Positions 8,950 through 17,377 of a stretch of DNA of 64,000 nucleotides are shown here, in pieces. Position 1 is the first letter of the stretch. The number at the start of each line of letters is the position of its first letter. The position numbers were made by a program, and so were the translations under genes. Location: the NCBI GenBank assembly GCA_904387055.1, contig CAJFKV010000001.1:62001-126000 (forward strand), in the 5' to 3' direction. This DNA comes from Candidatus Heteroruminococcus faecigallinarum (GTDB lineage: Bacteria > Bacillota > Clostridia > Oscillospirales > Ruminococcaceae). A model generated the notes under the pieces. It had not been told where the DNA came from and ran no database searches. It saw nothing but the letters and a program-made list of their open reading frames with translations.

Positions 8950-10458
8950 ATGGCAAAGGCAATCATGGTTCAGGGGACCATGTCCAACGCAGGCAAAAGC
9001 GTGGTGGCGGCGGGACTCTGTCGGATTTTCCACCAGGACGGCTACCGGGTGGCGCCCTTCAAGAGCCAGAACATGGCCCTTAACTCCTTTATCACCCGGG
9101 AGGGGCTGGAAATGGGCCGCGCCCAGGTGATGCAGGCGGAGGCAGCGGGGATCGAGCCCTCGGTGCGGATGAATCCCATCCTTCTGAAGCCCACTACCGA
9201 CACCGGGTCCCAGGTGATCGTCAACGGCGAGGTGCTGGGCAATATGAGCGCCGCCGAGTATTTCCGGATGAAGAAATCCCTGGTGCCGGATATTTTGAAG
9301 GCATACCGATCCCTGGCGGACGAGAACGACATCCTCGTGCTGGAAGGGGCCGGGAGCCCGGCGGAGATCAATCTGAAGACCGACGACATCGTCAATATGG
9401 GGATGGCCAAGATGGCCCAGGCGCCGGTGCTGCTGGTGGGCGACATCGACCGGGGCGGCGTGTTTGCCTCGCTGTACGGCACGGTGGCTCTGCTGGAACC
9501 GGAGGAACGGGCCATGATCAAGGGGCTGGTGATCAACAAGTTTCGGGGGGATGTGGAGATCCTTCGCCCCGGCTTGTCCATGCTGGAAGAGCTGACCGGG
9601 ATCCCTGTGGTGGGGGTGCTGCCCTACCTTTCGCTGGATCTGGACGACGAGGACAGCCTTTCCCAGCGGCTCACCGTTCGGCCGCAGGAGGGGCTGATCG
9701 ATGCGGTGGTGATCCGTCTGCCCCGGATCTCCAATTTTACCGACTTTAATACCCTGAGCCAGATTCCCGGCGTGGGGCTGCGGTATGCGGCGCGTCCGGA
9801 GGAGCTGGGCCAGCCGGATCTGATCCTTCTTCCGGGGACCAAGAACACCATGGGGGATCTGCGCTGGATGCGCCAGAACGGCCTGGAGGCCGCCATCCTG
9901 CGACAGCACAGCCGGGGGGTGCCGGTGGTGGGCATCTGCGGAGGCTACCAGATGATGGGCCGGCGGCTGGAGGATCCGGACAACCTGGAGGACGGGGGAA
10001 CCATGGCGGGGATGGGGCTGCTGAACACGGCCACCGTTTTCCAGCCCAAGAAGGTCCGTACCAGGGTCGAGGGAAGGATCCTTTCCCCGGAGGGGATTTT
10101 TGCCGGTATGGCGGGAGTTCCGGTTACCGGCTACGAAATCCACATGGGAGAGACGGTCCTTTTGGATGGCGCCATGCCGCTGGTGGAAAAACATCTGCTG
10201 GGCGAGGAGACTGTCACCCCGGACGGTGCGTGGGGAGAAAACGCCTGTGGCACCTATCTCCACGGGGTCTTTGACAGCCAGGAGGCGGTCCAGGCCCTGG
10301 TGACGGCGCTGTTTCATAAGAAGGGGCTGGATCCGGATCAGATTGCCACCGTTGACCTGGCGGAACACAAGGAACGGGAGTACGATCGGCTGGCGCAAGC
10401 CTTGCGGGAAGGGTTGGATCTGGAAAGGATCTACCGGATTTTGGAGACGGGAATTTGA
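8950..10458 (+). CDS. cbiP: Cobyric acid synthase
   Basis: Amidates the b, d, e and g side chains of adenosylcobyrinate a,c-diamide using glutamine and ATP. 502 residues, normal length. The N-terminus [20 protein letters not shown] holds the P-loop; [11 protein letters not shown] and [18 protein letters not shown] follow; the amidotransferase half has [15 protein letters not shown] with the catalytic Cys, and [10 protein letters not shown] with the His. An in-frame ATG nine bases upstream (8941) is possible, but 8950 is better spaced from GAAAGGA and matches the family N-terminus. CobQ is the synonym. Confidence 0.93.
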   Translation: MAKAIMVQGTMSNAGKSVVAAGLCRIFHQDGYRVAPFKSQNMALNSFITREGLEMGRAQVMQAEAAGIEPSVRMNPILLKPTTDTGSQVIVNGEVLGNMSAAEYFRMKKSLVPDILKAYRSLADENDILVLEGAGSPAEINLKTDDIVNMGMAKMAQAPVLLVGDIDRGGVFASLYGTVALLEPEERAMIKGLVINKFRGDVEILRPGLSMLEELTGIPVVGVLPYLSLDLDDEDSLSQRLTVRPQEGLIDAVVIRLPRISNFTDFNTLSQIPGVGLRYAARPEELGQPDLILLPGTKNTMGDLRWMRQNGLEAAILRQHSRGVPVVGICGGYQMMGRRLEDPDNLEDGGTMAGMGLLNTATVFQPKKVRTRVEGRILSPEGIFAGMAGVPVTGYEIHMGETVLLDGAMPLVEKHLLGEETVTPDGAWGENACGTYLHGVFDSQEAVQALVTALFHKKGLDPDQIATVDLAEHKEREYDRLAQALREGLDLERIYRILETGI

Positions 10459-10477
10459 GGAAAGGGGACGATGTTCC

Positions 10478-11119
10478 GTGAAGGTTACTCTTCAGCAAGT
10501 GCTTCCCAACGAGATTGAGAAGCGCAGTTTTCAGATCATTGAAGAAGAGATGGGCCAGCTTCAGCTGGACCCGGAGGTTGCGCCTATTGTGAAGCGGGTG
10601 ATCCACACCACGGCGGATTTTGACTATCTGCGGACCCTTACCTTCTCTCCCGGCGCGGTGGCCAAGGGAATTGCCGCCCTCCGGGAGGGGGCTTCCATCC
10701 TGACCGATACCCAAATGGCCCGCTCCGGCATCAACAAGGCTGCTCTGGCCAAGGTGGGGGGAGAGGCCCTCTGTTTCATGAGCGACCCGGATGTGGCCCA
10801 GGCGGCAAAGGAGAAGGGGACCACTCGGGCGACTGCCTGTATGGACAAAGCGGCCGCTCTGGGCGGAAATCTGATTATCGCCGTGGGGAACGCTCCCACG
10901 GCCCTGGTGCGCCTTCACCAACTGATGGAAGAGGGAAAGATCGCCCCCCGCCTCATCATCGGCGTCCCGGTGGGATTTGTCAATGTGGTGGAAAGCAAGG
11001 AGCTGATCCTCTCCTCGTCGGTTCCCTTTATTGTGGCGCGCGGCCGCAAAGGGGGAAGCAACGTGGCCGCCGCAATCTGCAACGCTCTGCTGTATCTGGC
11101 GACGGGGCGCGCCCTGTAG
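10478..11119 (+). CDS. cbiC: Cobalt-precorrin-8 methylmutase
   Basis: Moves the C11 methyl group to C12, giving cobyrinate. 213 residues. Family motifs are EKRSFQIIEEEMG, VIHTTADFDY with the catalytic His, ILTDTQMARSGI and VGNAPTALVRL. GTG start 19 bases after the cbiP stop, preceded by GAGGAAAGGGG; the longer open frame upstream overlaps cbiP and is not used. It is the last gene of the cobalamin run, although in many genomes cbiC leads the cluster. Known as CobH in the aerobic pathway. Confidence 0.92.
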   Translation: MKVTLQQVLPNEIEKRSFQIIEEEMGQLQLDPEVAPIVKRVIHTTADFDYLRTLTFSPGAVAKGIAALREGASILTDTQMARSGINKAALAKVGGEALCFMSDPDVAQAAKEKGTTRATACMDKAAALGGNLIIAVGNAPTALVRLHQLMEEGKIAPRLIIGVPVGFVNVVESKELILSSSVPFIVARGRKGGSNVAAAICNALLYLATGRAL

Positions 11120-11270
11120 TTCCTTTGTTGCCCGGAATACCGATAAAAAAGCAGGGCAACCGGGCAAAATAGGAAAAAGAGGCCCTGGATAGAGTCGCTT
11201 TGTTATGAAGAATGCTGAAAAAATTCGGCGAATTTCGGAGAAGAAGTTGCCGCTTCCATGGGCAAAGGGC

Positions 11271-11299
11271 TTTACATCTTCGGTGGCTTATTGTAAAAT
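11271..11299 (+). promoter_or_regulatory. SigA-type promoter for pyrH operon
   Basis: TTTACA at 11271-11276, 17-base spacer, TAAAAT at 11294-11299. It lies about 150 bases downstream of cbiC and about 115 bases upstream of pyrH, so it separates the cobalamin operon from the pyrH cluster. leuA has the same pair of hexamers with the same spacing. Confidence 0.75.
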
Positions 11300-11318
11300 A
11301 GAACATAATGCTAGCAGA

Positions 11319-11397
11319 GATTCCCTTTGGGGAATCGGCGGCAACAGGATAGGAAAGAAGACAACAGCCGGTGCCCCTTCCGGACGCAGCGGCTGTT
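11319..11397 (+). promoter_or_regulatory. Structured 5' leader of pyrH with two hairpins
   Basis: Between the promoter and the pyrH ribosome-binding site lie a perfect 7-bp hairpin (GATTCCC, loop TTTG, GGGAATC; 11319-11336) and a longer stem pairing AACAGCCG (11363-11370) with CGGCTGTT (11390-11397). The second ends six bases before the GGGAGG of pyrH. It does not match any riboswitch class I recognise and has no T-run, so it is not a simple terminator. Confidence 0.5.
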
Positions 11398-11413
11398 CTC
11401 TTGGGAGGTAGTT

Positions 11414-12124
11414 ATGGGCTTACAGTACAAGAGGATCCTTCTTAAGCTGAGCGGTGAAGCATTGGCAGGCAATCAAGGCTTCGGGCTGGACCATGAAGTG
11501 GTCAAGAAGATCAGCAAAAGCATTGGAAAGTGTGTGGATGCCGGGTGCCAGGTAGGCATCGTGGTAGGCGGCGGCAACTTTTGGCGCGGCCGTTCCAGCG
11601 GGGACATGGACCACACCCGGGCCGACCATATGGGAATGTTGGCCACGGTCATCAACTGCCTTGCTTTGGCCGATGCCTTGGAGCAGGACGGCATTGTTGT
11701 GCGGGTGCAGACCGCTATCTCCATGCAGGCCATCGCGGAGCCGTATATCCGCAACCGGGCGGTCCGCCATCTGGAAAAGGGGAGAGTGGTCATCTTCGGA
11801 TGCGGCACCGGGAATCCCTTCTTCTCCACCGATACGGCGTCCGCCCTCCGTGCCGCCGAGATCGACGCGGAAATAATCCTGAAGGCTACCCTGGTGGACG
11901 GTGTCTACGACAGCGATCCCAATAAGAATCCCGACGCCAAACGGTACGATCTTCTCACCTTCAGCGAGGTGCTCAACAAAAAGCTGGCGGTGATGGATAT
12001 GACGGCCGCTTCCATGTGCCGGGACAACAAGACCCCCATTCTCGTTTTCAGCATCAGCGACCCGGACAATATCTTCCGTGCGGTCAATGGTGAACAGATT
12101 GGAACGTTGGTAAAGGAGGCATAA
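11414..12124 (+). CDS. pyrH: UMP kinase
   Basis: Phosphorylates UMP to UDP with ATP; hexameric amino-acid-kinase-fold enzyme of the cytosol. 236 residues. The N-terminus has [20 protein letters not shown] binds phosphate, and the C-terminal half has [19 protein letters not shown]. The ATG at 11414 follows GGGAGGTAGTT; upstream in-frame codons fall in the structured leader. First gene of pyrH-frr-uppS-cdsA. The usual upstream partners rpsB and tsf are not here but about 25 kb away on the other strand. Confidence 0.95.
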   Translation: MGLQYKRILLKLSGEALAGNQGFGLDHEVVKKISKSIGKCVDAGCQVGIVVGGGNFWRGRSSGDMDHTRADHMGMLATVINCLALADALEQDGIVVRVQTAISMQAIAEPYIRNRAVRHLEKGRVVIFGCGTGNPFFSTDTASALRAAEIDAEIILKATLVDGVYDSDPNKNPDAKRYDLLTFSEVLNKKLAVMDMTAASMCRDNKTPILVFSISDPDNIFRAVNGEQIGTLVKEA

Positions 12125-12126
12125 CC

Positions 12127-12681
12127 ATGAAAGAGCAGATTGTACCGTTTGATACCAAGATGGGCAAGACCATCAAGAATATGGAGAAGGAGTTTGCCGC
12201 TATCCGTGCCGGGCGGGCCAATCCCGCTGTGCTGGATCATGTGATGGTGGATTACTACGGCACCCCCACCCCCATCGCCCAGATGGCGGGCGTATCGGTG
12301 TCGGAGGCCCGCATCCTCACCATCCAGCCCTGGGATCGTTCCTCCCTCAAGGCCATCGAAAAGGCGATCCAGACCTCGGACATCGGCATCAACCCCACCA
12401 ACGACGGCTCGGTCATCCGGATCGTGTTCCCGCCCCTCACCGAGGAACGGAGAAAAGAACTCTGCAAAACCATCCGCAAGCTGGCCGAGGAAGCCAAGGT
12501 TGCCATCCGCTCCATCCGGCGGGATGCCAATGAGAAGTTCAAATCCATGAAGAAGGCCAACGAGCTGACCGAGGACGATCAGAAAGAACTGGAGAATAAT
12601 ATCCAGAAGTTGACCGATAAATATATAAAGGATATTGACTCTATTTCCGCTGCCAAGGAAAAGGAGATCCTGGAAATTTAA
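12127..12681 (+). CDS. frr: Ribosome recycling factor
   Basis: Splits post-termination ribosomes together with EF-G. 184 residues, normal length. Family stretches include RAGRANPAVLDHV, TIQPWDRSSLKAIEKAI, LPMS-equivalent GINPTNDGSVIRIVFPPLTEE (given here in part) and the helical C-terminus EKFKSMKKANELTEDD. It begins two bases after the pyrH stop, so the pair are translationally coupled. Confidence 0.95.
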   Translation: MKEQIVPFDTKMGKTIKNMEKEFAAIRAGRANPAVLDHVMVDYYGTPTPIAQMAGVSVSEARILTIQPWDRSSLKAIEKAIQTSDIGINPTNDGSVIRIVFPPLTEERRKELCKTIRKLAEEAKVAIRSIRRDANEKFKSMKKANELTEDDQKELENNIQKLTDKYIKDIDSISAAKEKEILEI

Positions 12682-12724
12682 CGGTTTTTTGCATGCAAAA
12701 GCCGAAGAGAGGACGTACGCACCC

Positions 12725-13450
12725 ATGGAACAATTCCCACAGCTGCCCCCCCAGCAGTTTTTGCCCCGGCATATCGGCATTATTATGGACGGCAATGGCC
12801 GCTGGGCAAAGCAGCGCGGTCTGCCCCGGTCGGTAGGCCACAAGGCAGGAGCCGAAACATTCCGGAAGATCGCTACCTTCTGTCGGGATATTGGGATTCC
12901 GTACTTGACCGCCTATGCCTTTTCCACCGAGAACTGGAAGCGTCCCCAGGAAGAGGTAGACGCCATCATGGACCTGCTGCGGGAGTATCTGGACGATACT
13001 GCGAAACACCAGGGGGAGGATGTACGGACCTGCTTCATCGGGGACCGGGAGCCTCTTGCGGCGGATCTGCGGGAGAAGATCCGCCGGGTAGAGGAGGAAA
13101 GCGCCCATAACCGGACCATCACCGTGAACATCGCCTTAAACTATGGCGGCCGGGACGAGTTGGTCCATGCGGCCAGACGATTGGCACGGGAGGCAGCGGC
13201 CGGCCGTCTGGACCCGGAATCGATTGATGAAAAAATGGTTTCCAATGCGCTGTATACCGCTGGGCAGCCTGATCCCGATGTGATCATTCGGCCCAGCGGG
13301 GAAAAGCGATTGTCCAACTTTTTGACGTGGCAGTCTGCCTATGCAGAATTTGTCTTTTTGGATGTTCTCTGGCCGGATTTTGATCAGAATCATCTTTGCA
13401 GCGCCTTGTGGGAATATGCCCGCCGGGACAGACGGTTTGGAGGAATCTAA
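12725..13450 (+). CDS. uppS: Undecaprenyl (di-trans,poly-cis) diphosphate synthase
   Basis: Cis-prenyltransferase making the C55 lipid carrier for peptidoglycan. 241 residues. The catalytic Asp lies in IGIIMDGNGRWAKQRG; AYAFSTENWKRP and VNIALNYGGRDEL are family motifs, and PDPDVIIRPSGEKRLSNF ends the active site. Start at 12725 after GAGAGGA; the open frame further upstream lies within frr. The cdsA GTG start follows directly on the stop. TTTTGCATGCAAAA, a palindrome, lies in the 43-base gap after frr. Confidence 0.94.
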   Translation: MEQFPQLPPQQFLPRHIGIIMDGNGRWAKQRGLPRSVGHKAGAETFRKIATFCRDIGIPYLTAYAFSTENWKRPQEEVDAIMDLLREYLDDTAKHQGEDVRTCFIGDREPLAADLREKIRRVEEESAHNRTITVNIALNYGGRDELVHAARRLAREAAAGRLDPESIDEKMVSNALYTAGQPDPDVIIRPSGEKRLSNFLTWQSAYAEFVFLDVLWPDFDQNHLCSALWEYARRDRRFGGI

Positions 13451-14308
13451 GTGCGACAGAGAATCATTTCTGCCCTGGTGGGTCTATGCATTTTGGCGGC
13501 GTTGCTGCCATTTCTGAACACGGCGGCCCTTAACGCCGTCATCAGTGTCATTTCGGCGTTGGCGGTACACGAAATCTTGCTGGCAACGAAATACATTGAG
13601 AATCGGTTCTTGGCTTTTTTATGTATTGGCTTTGCGTGTGTCGTCCCCTTTATGGATACGACCTTGGTTGCCCGATACCTTCCCCTATTGTGTTATGTGT
13701 TTTTCATGGCACTCTTCCTGCTTCTCCTGATTAAACATGACACCATCCGGGTAGAGCAGATTGGGTTTTCCTTTATGATGGCGACCTGTATTCCGTTTTC
13801 CCTCAACTGTGTCATCCTGATGCGGAACTATATGGGCTTTGGTCCCAGTTTCTTCTACCTGTTCTACATCTTCGGTTCCTCGTGGATTGCCGACTCCGGT
13901 GCCTATTTTGCGGGGATGCTCTTTGGAAAGCACAAGCTCTGCCCCACCATCAGCCCCAAAAAGACGGTGGAGGGCTTTATCGGCGGTCTGGTGGCCGCTG
14001 TGGTGGGCAACCTGCTGATCGCCGGCATCTTTACCGTCCTGGGACAGCAGGAATGGTTTGTGGCGTATCTGGGCGGCCCCATCCGGATAAACTATCTACT
14101 GGTAGCGGCGCTGAGTCCCTTTTGCGCGCTGGCCGGTGTATTTGGGGATCTGTCCGCTTCTATCATCAAGCGGCAGTGCGGTATCAAGGATTTTGGCCAT
14201 ATCATGCCGGGGCATGGAGGCATTCTGGATCGGTTTGATTCGGTGCTGATGGTTGCTCCCTTGGTTTTTATTCTGGCACGGATCTTTTCTTTCGCTGTCT
14301 ATTGCTGA
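13451..14308 (+). CDS. cdsA: Phosphatidate cytidylyltransferase, integral membrane
   Basis: Makes CDP-diacylglycerol from phosphatidate and CTP. 285 residues, about eight hydrophobic segments. The C-terminal family signature is seen as DLSASIIKRQCGIKDFGH followed by MPGHGGILDRFDS. SPKKTVEGFIGG and SSWIADSGAYFAGM are further family motifs. GTG start directly after uppS. Downstream, where dxr is expected, a hairpin and an unrelated acetyltransferase gene are found. Confidence 0.94.
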   Translation: MRQRIISALVGLCILAALLPFLNTAALNAVISVISALAVHEILLATKYIENRFLAFLCIGFACVVPFMDTTLVARYLPLLCYVFFMALFLLLLIKHDTIRVEQIGFSFMMATCIPFSLNCVILMRNYMGFGPSFFYLFYIFGSSWIADSGAYFAGMLFGKHKLCPTISPKKTVEGFIGGLVAAVVGNLLIAGIFTVLGQQEWFVAYLGGPIRINYLLVAALSPFCALAGVFGDLSASIIKRQCGIKDFGHIMPGHGGILDRFDSVLMVAPLVFILARIFSFAVYC

Positions 14309-14326
14309 GCAAGGAGTAAATTATGT

Positions 14327-14360
14327 GGCGTGGATGCAGATCCACGCCTTACTTCTTGAA
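14327..14360 (+). terminator. Hairpin after cdsA, probable terminator
   Basis: GGCGTGGAT (14327-14335), loop GCAG, ATCCACGCC (14340-14348): a perfect 9-bp stem followed by T-rich TTACTTCTTG. It lies 19 bases after the cdsA stop and before the GNAT gene, suggesting that the acetyltransferase is at least partly a separate unit. Confidence 0.5.
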
Positions 14361-14454
14361 AAAGATTTACAAAAATTTTGCAGCGGCGCCCTTTCCCGTT
14401 CCCAAAGGGATGCTAGACTCGTTACAAAACAGGAGACGACTGGAAGGAGATCCC

Positions 14455-15204
14455 ATGGACGGTACGTTTTGCAATCTTACTGCCGACAACCTCGCCCAAG
14501 AGCATCTGTGCTGTATTATCCGCAGCCGGAAACCCCATCCCGGTGTGGAGGCAAAGCGCCAATGGCTGGCGGATCGCCTGAAAGAGGGGCATGTCTTCCG
14601 GAAACTCCAGGCCAAGGCCACTGTCTTCATTGAGTACGCGCCATTGGAAACGGCCTGGGTGCCGGTGGTGGGGGAGAACTTCCTCTATCTGTACTGCCTG
14701 TGGGTGGGCCCCGAACAGAAAGGGCAGGGATATGGAAGCGCATTGATGGAATACTGCCTTGCCGACGCCAAGGCCCGGGGACGGTCGGGCGTCTGCATGC
14801 TGGGGGCCAATAAGCAAAAAAACTGGCTGTCGGACCAGTCCTTTGCCAAGCGATATGGCTTCAAGCCGGTGGATACTACGCCTTCGGGGTATGAGCTGCT
14901 GGCCCTCTCTTTTGATGGAACCGTGCCTTCCTTTGCGCCCCGCGCCAAGGAGGAGAAGATCGACGAGCAGGAGCTGACCATCTACTACGACTGGCAGTGC
15001 CCTTACATCTACCAGAGTTTGCAGCAGGTGGAACGGTATTGCAGCGAGAACGCGTTGCCGGTCTCCTTCCGCCTGGTGGATACCCTGGAAAAGGCGAAAA
15101 ATCTTCCCTGTGTTTTCAACAACTACGGGGTGTTTTATCAAGGCCGGTTCCAGACAGTCAATCTTCTGGATTCCGCCGCGGTGAAGCGGATTCTTCGCCG
15201 GTAA
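14455..15204 (+). CDS. GNAT N-acetyltransferase with C-terminal YoaP-like domain
   Basis: 249 residues. The N-terminal half is a GNAT fold: YLYCLWVGPEQKGQGYGSAL contains the acetyl-CoA pyrophosphate loop QKGQGYGSAL. The C-terminal part (about 170-249, ELTIYYDWQCPYIYQSL onward) resembles the YoaP-like extension found on some Firmicute acetyltransferases; its CP near residue 183 recalls a thioredoxin-like turn. Substrate unknown. The ATG at 14455 follows AAGGAGA; the frame is open to 14323, but that region holds the terminator hairpin. The gene occupies the slot of dxr. Confidence 0.75.
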   Translation: MDGTFCNLTADNLAQEHLCCIIRSRKPHPGVEAKRQWLADRLKEGHVFRKLQAKATVFIEYAPLETAWVPVVGENFLYLYCLWVGPEQKGQGYGSALMEYCLADAKARGRSGVCMLGANKQKNWLSDQSFAKRYGFKPVDTTPSGYELLALSFDGTVPSFAPRAKEEKIDEQELTIYYDWQCPYIYQSLQQVERYCSENALPVSFRLVDTLEKAKNLPCVFNNYGVFYQGRFQTVNLLDSAAVKRILRR

Positions 15205-15259
15205 GGGGTCTTTTTGCAGCCCTGCGGCTGCTGATTTTGATTGGGATGGGAGTCACGAT

Positions 15260-16288
15260 ATGCAGATAGTTGTTACCATTTTGGTTACCATATTGATCTT
15301 TGGGATTATTATCAACATCCATGAGGCGGGGCATTTTTTCTTTGCCAAGCTGTTTGGGGTACGGGTCAACGAGTTTTCCTTCGGAATGGGTCCTCTGCTG
15401 TTCCAGAAGGTAAAAGGGGAGACGGAATACTCCATCCGCCTCTTTCCCATCGGCGGGTATGTGGCCATGGAAGGGGAGAGCGAGGACAGCGACGACGAGC
15501 GCGCCTTTTTCCGGAAGCCGGCGTGGCAGCGGTTCATCATTCTCTTTGCAGGCGCGGCGATGAACATTCTGATGGGCCTGGGGATCTTGATCGGGCTGGT
15601 GAGCGGCCAGGAACTGCTGGGCACCACCGTGATTGCCGGCTTTGACGAGGGGATTGCCGCGTCCCAATATCTCCAGAGCGGCGACCGGATCACCCGCATC
15701 AATGGGTACCACATCTCCGGGTACAACGACGCCCTTTTCCAGCTGCTGCGGGACGAGGACGGCGTGATCGACTTCCAGGTGGTGCGAAACGGCGAGACAA
15801 CGCAGGTGGATCAGGTGCCCTTTGAGATGGAAACCTATGAGGACGGCAGCCGGGCGGTGAAACTGGGGCTTACCTTTTATGGCGTGGAAAAGACCCCGCT
15901 GTCCAGCCTCCAGTATGCCGCCGAGTGGACCGTTTCCATCGTCAAGCAGGTGTGGTACTCCTTTATGGATATTCTCACCGGCCGGTATGGGCTGAGCGAG
16001 CTGTCCGGCCCGGTGGGGACCGCCACGGTGGTGAGCCAGGCGTCGTCCCTGGGGCTGCGGTCGGTGATGCTGCTGGTGGCCTTTCTCACCATCAATGTGG
16101 GGGTCTTCAATCTCTTTCCCATTCCGGCTCTGGATGGCGGGCGGCTGCTCTTTGTGATCATTGAGATGATCCGCCGCCGCCCGGTGGACCCCAAATATGA
16201 AAACTATATCCACGCGGCAGGGATGGCAATGCTCCTCTGCCTGATTGTGGTGGTTACCTTCAGCGATATCACCAAGCTTTTGCAGTAG
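15260..16288 (+). CDS. rseP: Site-2 membrane metalloprotease RseP/RasP
   Basis: Intramembrane zinc protease that cleaves anti-sigma factors and signal-peptide remnants. 342 residues. The zinc motif HEAGH (residues 21-25) lies in the first transmembrane helix; a PDZ domain (SGDRITRINGYHISG) is in the middle; and the third zinc ligand is in IPALDGGRLLFVI near residue 294. ATG after GGGAG. Next to ispG as in most Firmicutes. Confidence 0.94.
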   Translation: MQIVVTILVTILIFGIIINIHEAGHFFFAKLFGVRVNEFSFGMGPLLFQKVKGETEYSIRLFPIGGYVAMEGESEDSDDERAFFRKPAWQRFIILFAGAAMNILMGLGILIGLVSGQELLGTTVIAGFDEGIAASQYLQSGDRITRINGYHISGYNDALFQLLRDEDGVIDFQVVRNGETTQVDQVPFEMETYEDGSRAVKLGLTFYGVEKTPLSSLQYAAEWTVSIVKQVWYSFMDILTGRYGLSELSGPVGTATVVSQASSLGLRSVMLLVAFLTINVGVFNLFPIPALDGGRLLFVIIEMIRRRPVDPKYENYIHAAGMAMLLCLIVVVTFSDITKLLQ

Positions 16289-16300
16289 GGAGGAAAGGTT

Positions 16301-17377
16301 GTGGCCGTGACAAAATCCATCCAGGTGGGGAACCTGGTTCTGGGCGGGGGGGCGCCGGTGGTGATCCAGTCCATGCTCAGCCGCCCCAGCACCGACCGGG
16401 AGGGAAATTTGGAGCAGGCTCGCCGCCTGGCGGCTGCCGGCTGCCAGATGATCCGTACCGCTGTGCCCGACCAGGCCGCCGTTTCCCTCATCCCCGCCCT
16501 GAAGGAAGCGACGGGGCTGCCCATTGTGGCGGACATCCATTTCGACTACCGGCTAGCCATCGAAGCCGCCTATGCGGGGGCGGATAAAATCCGGCTGAAC
16601 CCGGGGAACATCGGCTCGGCTGACCGGGTGGCCCAGGTGGCAAAGGTCTGCCGGGAGAAGGGGATTCCCATCCGTGTAGGGGCCAATACCGGTTCCCTGT
16701 CCAAGGAGGTATTGGCCCGGTTTGGCGGCCCCACCCCCCTGGCCCTGGCGGAGAGCGCTCTGGAGCAGGTGGCCCTTTTGGAACGCTGGGACTTTGACCA
16801 GATTGTCCTTTCGGTCAAGGCATCTCATGTGGCCACCATGGTGGAGGCCTGCCGCATCATCCACAGCCGCAGCCCCTATCCCCAGCACCTGGGGGTTACC
16901 GAGGCAGGCACCCCCAGGATGGGGGTGATCAAGTCGGCCATTGGGCTCGGTGCCCTCCTGTTGGAGGGGATTGGGGATACCATCCGGGTATCCCTTACCG
17001 CCGACCCTGTGGAGGAGGTGCGAGCAGCCCAGGACATCCTGGCGGCGGTTGGGCTCCTTCCCCGGCCGCAGCTGGTCTCCTGCCCCACCTGCGGCCGCTG
17101 CCGGGTCGATCTGATGCCGCTGGCCGCCCAGGTGGAGGAACTGCTGACGCGGTACCGCCGCCCCATGACGGTGGCGGTGATGGGCTGTGCCGTCAACGGC
17201 CCCGGCGAGGCCCGCCAGGCCGATCTGGGGATTGCAGGCGGGGACGGCTGCTTCCTCCTGTTCCAGCACGGGGAGGTGCTGCGCCGGGTGACCCAGGAGG
17301 GGGCCCTGGAGGCGCTGCGCCAGGAGCTGGACCGTCTGGAAGAGGGTTGGAAATGGGAAGAAGGGGTACAGCAATGA
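16301..17377 (+). CDS. ispG: 4-hydroxy-3-methylbut-2-enyl diphosphate synthase (flavodoxin)
   Basis: Fe-S enzyme of the MEP isoprenoid pathway, also called GcpE. 358 residues. The N-terminus has VIQSMLSRPSTDREGN; RLNPGNIG lies in the TIM barrel; the cluster ligands are CPTCGRC (near residue 261) and GCAVNGPGEA (near 298). GTG start seven bases after GGGAGG. Its presence shows that the MEP pathway is used, so dxr must lie elsewhere. The stop overlaps the polC start. Confidence 0.94.
   Translation: MAVTKSIQVGNLVLGGGAPVVIQSMLSRPSTDREGNLEQARRLAAAGCQMIRTAVPDQAAVSLIPALKEATGLPIVADIHFDYRLAIEAAYAGADKIRLNPGNIGSADRVAQVAKVCREKGIPIRVGANTGSLSKEVLARFGGPTPLALAESALEQVALLERWDFDQIVLSVKASHVATMVEACRIIHSRSPYPQHLGVTEAGTPRMGVIKSAIGLGALLLEGIGDTIRVSLTADPVEEVRAAQDILAAVGLLPRPQLVSCPTCGRCRVDLMPLAAQVEELLTRYRRPMTVAVMGCAVNGPGEARQADLGIAGGDGCFLLFQHGEVLRRVTQEGALEALRQELDRLEEGWKWEEGVQQ

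Noticed and set aside
8939..8950. Alternative cbiP start at the ATG at 8941
   Set aside because: Only three bases from the ribosome-binding site and adds residues absent from the family; kept only as a remark.
1..11119. Cobalamin riboswitch for the cbi operon
   Set aside because: The operon starts before the window, so no leader is visible; nothing resembling a B12 box was seen within the run or before pyrH.
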